From: Acidimicrobiia bacterium
GTDB lineage: Bacteria > Actinomycetota > Acidimicrobiia > Spongiisociales > ZC4RG35
DNA length: 9,987 nucleotides
Direction of reading: 5' to 3'
NCBI GenBank assembly: GCA_009377735.1
Contig: WHTL01000126.1
Span: 1-9,987, forward strand
The notes beneath the pieces are model-generated. The model ran no database searches. It saw nothing but the letters and a program-made list of their open reading frames with translations, and had not been told where the DNA came from. Below are positions 5,446 through 9,987 of this stretch, piece after piece; the stretch's first letter is position 1; each line of letters opens with the position of its first letter. The translations under genes and the position numbers were made by a program.

Positions 5446-6207
5446 TCACTTGACGAATCGGTAGACGCGTTTCGCCGTCACCATCAGGACCGTGATCCAC
5501 ACGGCACCGATTGCCAACTCCGGACCGAAGTCGGTCAGGGGCCGACCGTGGAGGACGATTCCCCGGACGGTGGTGATCAAGCCGGTGTAGGGGATGAATT
5601 GGGCGAGTTGCCCCAGCCAGTGGGGGAAGGCGGCGAGGGGGAACAAGGCGCCGGTGAACAGATAGAGGGGCCAGTTCACCGCGGTGTCCATTGCGTTGGC
5701 GTTCTGGGCGGTCTTGGTGATGCCGGCAACCGTGAAGGCGACGCCGAGCCCGGTGAAGGTGACCATCACCATGACTGGAAGCACCTCCAGCAGGTTGGGG
5801 CCAAGGGTGATATCAGCGCCGAGAGCGTTTCCGGCAGCCAGGAACAGGATGAGGGTGACCATCCCGAGGATCGCACGCGGGATGACCTCGCCGACGATGA
5901 GCTGGCCAGACGTGATCGGTGTGACCGAGATTCTCTTGAGGACACCGCCTGCCTTCCATGTCGAGATGGTGGCCAGGAAGGCGTGTCCGTTGCCTAGCGC
6001 CACGCCGAGCACTCCAAGCCCAGTGACCCAGAAGTCCATGATCGTCACTCCCTGCTGGCCAAACTCGAACTGGAGCTCGGAAAAGAGCCAGAGGATGGCG
6101 AGAAGAGCGCCGGGGAAGAGGAGCATGGTTGCCCATAGCTCGCTGGAGCGGACGACCTGTCGGGAGCTGGCTCCCGCCAACCGGAGGGTGCCGGCGAGAG
6201 CGGTCAT
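5446..6207 (-). CDS. ABC-2 type transporter permease (first of pair)
   Basis: The 253-residue membrane protein has six predicted spans, near 26-43, 56-75, 107-128, 142-163, 177-195 and 230-246. The conserved loop T-W-K-A-G-G-V-L-K-R-I-S-V-T-P follows span 2, corresponding to the coupling loop of DrrB-like exporters. F-T-G-A-L-F-P-L-A-A-F-P-H-W-L at 184-198 is the ABC-2 motif before the last span. Its ATG (6207-6205) overlaps the ATPase stop codon in an ATGA arrangement, so the two proteins should be made in fixed ratio. It has exactly the same length as the following permease and the same layout, which fits an old duplication giving a heterodimeric channel. The substrate is unknown. Confidence 0.92.
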   Translation of the reverse strand: MTALAGTLRLAGASSRQVVRSSELWATMLLFPGALLAILWLFSELQFEFGQQGVTIMDFWVTGLGVLGVALGNGHAFLATISTWKAGGVLKRISVTPITSGQLIVGEVIPRAILGMVTLILFLAAGNALGADITLGPNLLEVLPVMVMVTFTGLGVAFTVAGITKTAQNANAMDTAVNWPLYLFTGALFPLAAFPHWLGQLAQFIPYTGLITTVRGIVLHGRPLTDFGPELAIGAVWITVLMVTAKRVYRFVK

Positions 6208-7169
6208 TCCCGCAGCTCCCGGCCGGTTAGCTGTAAGAACACATCTTCGAGAGTCCCGGGGACGACTTCGAGACCTCTCAGGTCGAGCTTCTTGCCGTCC
6301 GCCCAGTTGAACAGTGAGGTGACCGCCGACCGGGGATCGGTGACCGCCATCCGGTAGGAGGGGGCAGTCAGCGAACCGTCACCGCTGCTGGTGACCTGGC
6401 TCACCCCGGTGAGACTTGCCAGCTCTGCGACGTCTACGGGTGCGGTGGCGGCGAACTCGATGTGACCGACTCCGTCGAGGGGTGCGATCAGGTTGCGTGG
6501 GGTGCCAATTGCCTTGATCTTCCCGTGGTCGATGATTGCGACCCGGTCTGCCAACAGCTCGGCTTCTTCCATGTAGTGGGTGGTCAAGACGATGGTCTTT
6601 CCCTCGTCGTGGTTGAGACGCTGTAGCAACTCCCAGAGACTGTGACGCATCTGCGGGTCGAGACCGGTAGTGGGCTCGTCCAAGAAGATGACCTCAGGGT
6701 CGTTGACCATCGCTGCGGCGACGGAGAGACGCCGCTGCTGCCCACCGGAGAGGTGACGGACGTACGCCTTTCCCTTGTCCTCCAGCCCGACCGTTTCCAG
6801 AAGCTGACGGGCCGGGCATCGTTTCGGATAGAAGGAGCCGAACAGCTCCAGGATCTCGGTGATGGTGAGCAGACTGAAATAGGAGGCCGCCTGGAGTTGG
6901 ACCCCGATCATTTGCTTCACCAGGTCGAGATCCTTCCTGGGATCGACTCCCAACACTCGAACCTCCCCAGACGTGGGTTGACGGATTCCCTCGATGATCT
7001 CCAGAGCGGTGGTCTTCCCCGCCCCATTGGGACCTAGGAAGCCGAAGAACTCCCCGTCGGCCACCTCAAAGCTGACCCGATCGAGGGCGCGGAGGGTCCC
7101 ACCGCCGGGGCGGGGATAGATCTTCACCAGATCGTTGACTGTTACGGCAGGTGCAGTCCGCGAAACCAT
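6204..7169 (-). CDS. ABC transporter ATP-binding protein (DrrA-like exporter subunit)
   Basis: The 321-residue protein carries a complete ABC ATPase domain. Walker A is G46-P-N-G-A-G-K-T-T54, the Q-loop lies around Q91-Q93, the signature is L140-S-G-G-Q, and Walker B is V160-I-F-L-D-E followed by P-T-T-G-L-D-P. The switch histidine is H198 (T-T-H-Y-M-E-E-A-E). The extra C-terminal part (about 225-321), ending with T-L-E-D-V-F-L-Q-L-T-G-R-E-L-R, is the domain found in DrrA-type drug exporters. It should hydrolyse ATP at the inner membrane to drive the two ABC-2 permeases encoded downstream. The start at ATG 7169 is supported by AAGAGG seven nt upstream. It is the first gene of the minus-strand operon and is transcribed divergently from a TetR-family gene. 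Confidence 0.95.
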   Translation of the reverse strand: MVSRTAPAVTVNDLVKIYPRPGGGTLRALDRVSFEVADGEFFGFLGPNGAGKTTALEIIEGIRQPTSGEVRVLGVDPRKDLDLVKQMIGVQLQAASYFSLLTITEILELFGSFYPKRCPARQLLETVGLEDKGKAYVRHLSGGQQRRLSVAAAMVNDPEVIFLDEPTTGLDPQMRHSLWELLQRLNHDEGKTIVLTTHYMEEAELLADRVAIIDHGKIKAIGTPRNLIAPLDGVGHIEFAATAPVDVAELASLTGVSQVTSSGDGSLTAPSYRMAVTDPRSAVTSLFNWADGKKLDLRGLEVVPGTLEDVFLQLTGRELRE

Positions 7170-7182
7170 ACGAGAGCCTCTT

Positions 7183-7237
7183 ACAGGCTAGTTCTACGCT
7201 GTAGACGTGTACGATAGGCACAGCATGACTAGCCTGT
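7183..7237. promoter_or_regulatory. Inverted repeat in divergent promoter, likely TetR-family operator
   Basis: ACAGGCTAGT (7183-7192) and ACTAGCCTGT (7228-7237) are perfect 10-bp inverted complements, 35 bp apart. Between them lies the shorter palindrome TCTAC-GCT-GTAGA (7193-7205). The right arm sits on the -35 box of the exporter promoter, and the palindrome covers the expected start of transcription. One or both are likely binding sites of the adjacent TetR-family protein. Which of them is bound is inference. Confidence 0.6.
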
Positions 7238-7240
7238 CAA
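7211..7240 (-). promoter_or_regulatory. Promoter of the ABC exporter operon
   Basis: Read on the minus strand, TTGACA (7240-7235) is a perfect sigma-70-type -35 box. An 18-nt spacer follows, then TATCGT (7216-7211) as a -10 box with four of six consensus bases. Transcription should start near 7204, leaving about 35 nt of leader before the ATPase ATG. Confidence 0.6.
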
Positions 7241-7261
7241 CCCCGGAATCCAGGAGCGAAC

Positions 7262-7924
7262 GTGACCACTGAGACCCCAGCACGACAGCGACTCGATCGT
7301 CGGCGTGTCCTCGAGGCCGCAATCGAGGTGATCGACCAGGAGGGGCTCGACGCTCTCACTATGCGACGCCTTGCCGAAGAGCTCGACGTCGACCCAATGA
7401 CCGTCCACCACCACGCCAAAGGAAAGGACAATCTTCTCGACGGAGTGGCCGAACTGCTCTGGGAAGAGATCGAACGCCCAGGTCGGACAGACGATCCCAC
7501 CGAGGTGCTCCGCACCCTGGCGCACTCGGTCAGAGACCTGTTCCATCGCCACCCCGAGGCGGCGCCCCTGGTCCTGCGCTGTACCGTCCTGCCCCGATCC
7601 GAACTCGAGCTGTGGCGGGCCTACCTCGACGGTCTCGCCGCCGCAGGCCTCGACCAACCAGCAGCGGTGCTCCGGTCGGTGCTCACCTACGCCCTCGGTG
7701 CCAGCTACGCCGAAGTAGCCTGGCTCGGCGTCGCCTGCCAACCCGGCAAGAACTACACCGACCGGGAAGTCCTCCTCTCCCTCGGCCAGGCCGTACCACA
7801 AGGGACACCACCCGAACTGGCAGCCGCGGCGGTCGACGTCATCGCAGACTGCGACCCCGACCTCTGCTTCCACGACGGCCTCGAGCTGATGCTGGCCGGG
7901 CTGGCAATGAGAGGTGAGCGTTGA
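7262..7924 (+). CDS. TetR-family transcriptional repressor
   Basis: The 220-residue protein has an N-terminal TetR DNA-binding domain. R-R-R-V-L-E-A-A-I-E-V-I-D (13-25) is helix 1 and L-T-M-R-R-L-A-E-E-L-D-V-D-P-M-T-V-H-H-H-A-K-G-K (32-55) is the helix-turn-helix, with the usual Lys/Asp ending (K-D-N-L-L-D). The C-terminal part (about 75-215) resembles the TetR_C ligand-binding domain, as in tetracycline-type repressors, and would bind a small molecule. The start is GTG 7262, supported by CAGGAG (7251-7256) five nt upstream. It lies 92 bp from the exporter operon and is transcribed away from it. This is the classic arrangement in which the repressor controls its own promoter and the exporter until the exported compound or a mimic binds. 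The inducer is unknown. Confidence 0.93.
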   Translation: MTTETPARQRLDRRRVLEAAIEVIDQEGLDALTMRRLAEELDVDPMTVHHHAKGKDNLLDGVAELLWEEIERPGRTDDPTEVLRTLAHSVRDLFHRHPEAAPLVLRCTVLPRSELELWRAYLDGLAAAGLDQPAAVLRSVLTYALGASYAEVAWLGVACQPGKNYTDREVLLSLGQAVPQGTPPELAAAAVDVIADCDPDLCFHDGLELMLAGLAMRGER

Positions 7925-8051
7925 CCCTGGCCGGCGGATCGGGTGACACGGGCTGTACGAATCCGGATTGCTGTGGCTGTGAATCCTCTGCATTGAAGGG
8001 CGGACCGTCCGGGGTCGACTTCGGTGATCATCGCCTCGACCCGGTCTAGTG

Positions 8052-8067
8052 GGCGGTAAGAGCCGCC
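8052..8067. terminator. Short GC hairpin between the TetR and amidase genes
   Basis: GGCGG (8052-8056) pairs with CCGCC (8063-8067) around a 6-nt loop, followed by a short TTT at 8071-8073. It lies about 130 nt downstream of the tetR stop and 130 nt upstream of the amidase start. It could end the tetR transcript, but the stem is short and the U-tract poor. The rest of the 274-nt gap (7925-8198) shows nothing else I can support. Confidence 0.25.
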
Positions 8068-8198
8068 GCCTTTCGGCCTACGAATGGATAGAAGCCGGTC
8101 TCACCTGGTTCTCCCAGCCCACCACAATCACAAATCCCTGGCTCACCGGAAGGGAATCCGACAAGGCGGCACCAGCAAAGGTCACCTAGCATCGCTGC

Positions 8199-9200
8199 AT
8201 GGATATTGTCAGCTTCGAACCCGACCCCTATCAATACGCGTATACCTTCGGTGGCGTCCCCCCGGTGATGTCCATCAAGCCCGGTACCGCCCTCCACCTG
8301 TGGTCGGAAGATGCCTTCAACAAGGCTCTCACATCGGTGAACGATGTCGCCAGCGAAAAGCTGGACCTTCGATATGTCAACCCGCAGACCGGGCCCTTCT
8401 ACGTCGAAGGAGCTGAACCGGGTGACACATTGGCCATCCACATCGTCGACCTCACGCCCGCCCGCACATGGGGAGCTTCGGCGGCGATCCCTTTCTTCGG
8501 GGGACTCACGAGCACGGATCGAACCGCAATGCTTCAAGAAGCACTTCCCGAGGCGACCTGGATCTACGAGGTGGACACCGATGCTGGCACGGTCGGCTTC
8601 CAATCGCGCTTCGGTAATTTAGAGCTGGCTCTTCCCCTGGCCCCGATGCTGGGCACGGTGGGCGTTGCCCCATCGGGTGGCGAAGTTCGCACCTCGCTCG
8701 TTCCGGAGCGTTTTGGTGGAAACATGGATACCCCTGAGATGAGGGCCGGGACCACTGCCTATCTGGGTGTCAACGTCGAAGGGGCCATGTTCTCGATAGG
8801 CGATGGGCATTATCGGCAGGGCGAGGGCGAGGCCTGTGGGACGGCTGTGGAAGGTGCCATGAACTCGATCCTTATCGTGGATCTGATCAAAGGTGGAGCA
8901 CCCACATGGCCGAGACTGGAGACGGACGAGCACTGGATGGTGGTGGGCTCGTCCCGACCCATGGAGGACTCGTGGCGTATAGCACAAGTCGAGATGATCC
9001 GGTGGTTCGGCGAGCTCTTCGACCTCCATCACATGGATGCCTACGAGCTGATGACACAAATCGCAGAGGCGCCCATTGCCAATGTTGTCGACCCTAACTA
9101 CAGCGTCGTCGTCAAGGTGCAGAAGTCCCTGCTCCCCAGGCGGAGCGCGTTCGATGGCATGCATGATGAGCTGCGTACGATGGCGAGCACCCTGCGCTAG
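8199..9200 (+). CDS. Acetamidase/formamidase family amidase
   Basis: The 333-residue protein matches the FmdA_AmdA family over its full length. The family's signatures are present in order: G-D-T-L-A-I-H-I (75-82), F-G-G-N-M-D (172-177), Y-L-G-V-N-V-E-G-A-M-F-S-I-G-D-G-H (188-204), and Q-G-E-G-E-A-C-G-T-A-V-E (207-218). These residues line the metal-containing active site of the beta-rich fold. The family hydrolyses formamide, acetamide or related small amides to ammonia and the acid in the cytoplasm. Many members in actinobacteria have untested substrates, so the specific amide is unknown. ATG 8199 fits the family start, but no Shine-Dalgarno sequence sits at normal distance (AAAGG at 8177-8181 is about 17 nt away). 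An SDR oxidoreductase follows 123 nt downstream in the same direction and may be cotranscribed. Confidence 0.92.
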   Translation: MDIVSFEPDPYQYAYTFGGVPPVMSIKPGTALHLWSEDAFNKALTSVNDVASEKLDLRYVNPQTGPFYVEGAEPGDTLAIHIVDLTPARTWGASAAIPFFGGLTSTDRTAMLQEALPEATWIYEVDTDAGTVGFQSRFGNLELALPLAPMLGTVGVAPSGGEVRTSLVPERFGGNMDTPEMRAGTTAYLGVNVEGAMFSIGDGHYRQGEGEACGTAVEGAMNSILIVDLIKGGAPTWPRLETDEHWMVVGSSRPMEDSWRIAQVEMIRWFGELFDLHHMDAYELMTQIAEAPIANVVDPNYSVVVKVQKSLLPRRSAFDGMHDELRTMASTLR

Positions 9201-9210
9201 CGTCCGGTAG

Positions 9211-9224
9211 CCCCAGGTATGGGG
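9211..9224. other. Small hairpin between amidase and dehydrogenase genes
   Basis: CCCCA (9211-9215) and TGGGG (9220-9224) form a perfect 5-bp stem with a 4-nt loop, 10 nt after the amidase stop. No T-tract follows. It may be a weak terminator or a processing site, or have no role. Confidence 0.25.
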
Positions 9225-9323
9225 TGTGTAGGGTTGTCCATGAGGACCATTTCCTGGGCCGTATCGCCCGAGGACAGGTTGGTCATCACGCCGCGTCGTC
9301 TGGATTGATAGGAGGAGACCATC

Positions 9324-9987
9324 ATGGACCTGCAAATCGAGGGCAAAACCGCTTTGGTCACCGGTGGCACACGGGGTATCGGTCGTGCCATTGTCGAAAC
9401 GTTCGTCGCGGAAGGCACCAATGTGGGGTTCTGTGCTCGCACTCCCGACGAGGTGGCGGCAACCGAGGCCGAACTCACCGACACCAAGGTCGTTGGCACC
9501 GTGATGGATGTCAGGGACGGGGATGCCATGTCCGCCTGGGTCGAAGGTTCCGCTGAGGAGTTCGGTGGCATAGACATGGTCGTCAGCAACGTCAGCGCTC
9601 TAGCGATTCCGGACACCGATCAAAACTGGGTCGAATCCGTCGAGGTGGACTTGATGGGCACTGTCCGTCTCGTGAAGGCCGCCATCCCCCACCTGAAGAA
9701 GAGCACGGCGCCATCGATCGTGGCCATTTCCAGCGTGTCAGGTCGCGAGGTGGATTTCGCGTCTGGACCGTATGGAACCATAAAAACGGCCCTCGTCGGC
9801 TACATTTCCGGCGTCGCCTTCGATCTCGCCGAGGAGGGTATCCGGGCCAACATTGTGTCACCTGGGAACACCTATTTTGAGGACGGTGTGTGGGCGGGTA
9901 TTGAGCAAGACAACCCAGACCTATTCGAATTCGCGACGGGGCTAAACCCGACGGGGCGGATGGGGACACCTGAAGAGGTCGCCTCGA
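9324..9987 (+). CDS. Short-chain dehydrogenase/reductase (3' end outside window)
   Basis: The frame opens at ATG 9324 behind a strong Shine-Dalgarno sequence (AGGAGGAG ending about 9316) and runs to the window edge without a stop, giving 221 residues of an expected 250 or so. T13-G-G-T-R-G-I-G20 is the nucleotide-binding motif of classical SDRs, D62-V follows strand 4, and S-N89-V-S replaces the usual N-N-A-G. The catalytic residues S137, Y150 and K154 (Y-G-T-I-K) are in place. The fourth tetrad position, normally Asn in helix 4, reads Asp (E-V-D109-L-M-G-T). R39 after strand 2 suggests NADP(H) preference. R-A-N-I-V-S-P-G-N-T is the usual late motif. These enzymes oxidise or reduce alcohols and carbonyls; the substrate is unknown. 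It follows the amidase gene and may share its transcript. Confidence 0.92.
   Translation, partial: MDLQIEGKTALVTGGTRGIGRAIVETFVAEGTNVGFCARTPDEVAATEAELTDTKVVGTVMDVRDGDAMSAWVEGSAEEFGGIDMVVSNVSALAIPDTDQNWVESVEVDLMGTVRLVKAAIPHLKKSTAPSIVAISSVSGREVDFASGPYGTIKTALVGYISGVAFDLAEEGIRANIVSPGNTYFEDGVWAGIEQDNPDLFEFATGLNPTGRMGTPEEVAS

Noticed and set aside
5287..5997. Long plus-strand open frame across the two permease genes
   Set aside because: It lies antisense to two clear six-span permeases, is rich in Gly, Asp and Glu as antisense frames of such genes are, and has no ribosome binding site or family motif.
8046..8603. Minus-strand open frame covering the amidase 5' end
   Set aside because: It runs antisense to a well-supported amidase with family motifs over its full length, and it shows no domain of its own.
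8619..9335. Minus-strand open frame across the amidase 3' half
   Set aside because: This is a composition artefact opposite conserved amidase motifs; no start signal or homology is visible.
1..9987. CRISPR arrays, tRNA or rRNA genes, insertion sequences
   Set aside because: I found no regularly spaced repeats, tRNA cloverleaf or T-loop signatures, rRNA segments, transposase motifs or terminal inverted repeats. The decayed region has no transposase remnant.

Overview
The window is GC-rich with dense, short-spaced genes. The best fit is a high-GC Gram-positive, probably an uncultivated actinobacterium of the Acidimicrobiia type. The support is a SufS-SufU pair instead of IscU, an actinobacterial-style SLH protein with the GCNPP...FCPED cysteine pair, a DrrAB-type ABC exporter divergent from a TetR regulator, and frequent GTG starts. 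Lineage is an inference from gene style only.

Layout: 1-622 holds the 3' end of sufS and a complete sufU, closed by a strong hairpin with perfect 10-bp arms (627-680). 681-1030 has no convincing gene but several perfect stems, some mutually exclusive, so it is a candidate structured RNA or leader. 1031-1846 encodes an exported protein made of a signal peptide, one SLH repeat, a short collagen-like Gly-Pro-X stretch and a beta-rich C-terminal domain. 1847-2263 is mostly non-coding, with a doubtful small membrane ORF on the minus strand. 2264-3031 is a metallo-beta-lactamase-fold hydrolase.

3218-4680, minus strand, is the most unusual part. Read 5'->3' it contains a GNAT acetyltransferase cut off before its C-terminus, the C-terminal two thirds of an organomercurial lyase (MerB-like) with a frameshift at a C7 run, a small thioredoxin-like protein with a one-base frameshift at an A4 run, and a rhodanese domain with an ATA codon where the start should be and an early TGA. 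No single intact reading frame covers any of the last three proteins. The sequence looks like the remains of an organomercury/thiol-sulfur module joined to the end of a transporter operon. Errors in a consensus assembly could explain the two homopolymer frameshifts, but not the GNAT/MerB junction or the missing MerB N-terminus.

4677-7169, minus strand, is a tightly packed operon: ABC ATPase, permease, permease, then the truncated GNAT. Two junctions are 4-nt ATGA overlaps and one is a 7-nt gap. It reads away from a TetR-family repressor (7262-7924, plus). The 92-bp divergent region carries a consensus -35 box embedded in a 10-bp inverted repeat, which suggests TetR control of the exporter.

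8199-9987 holds an acetamidase/formamidase-family amidase followed by a short-chain dehydrogenase with a strong ribosome binding site. The dehydrogenase runs off the right edge.
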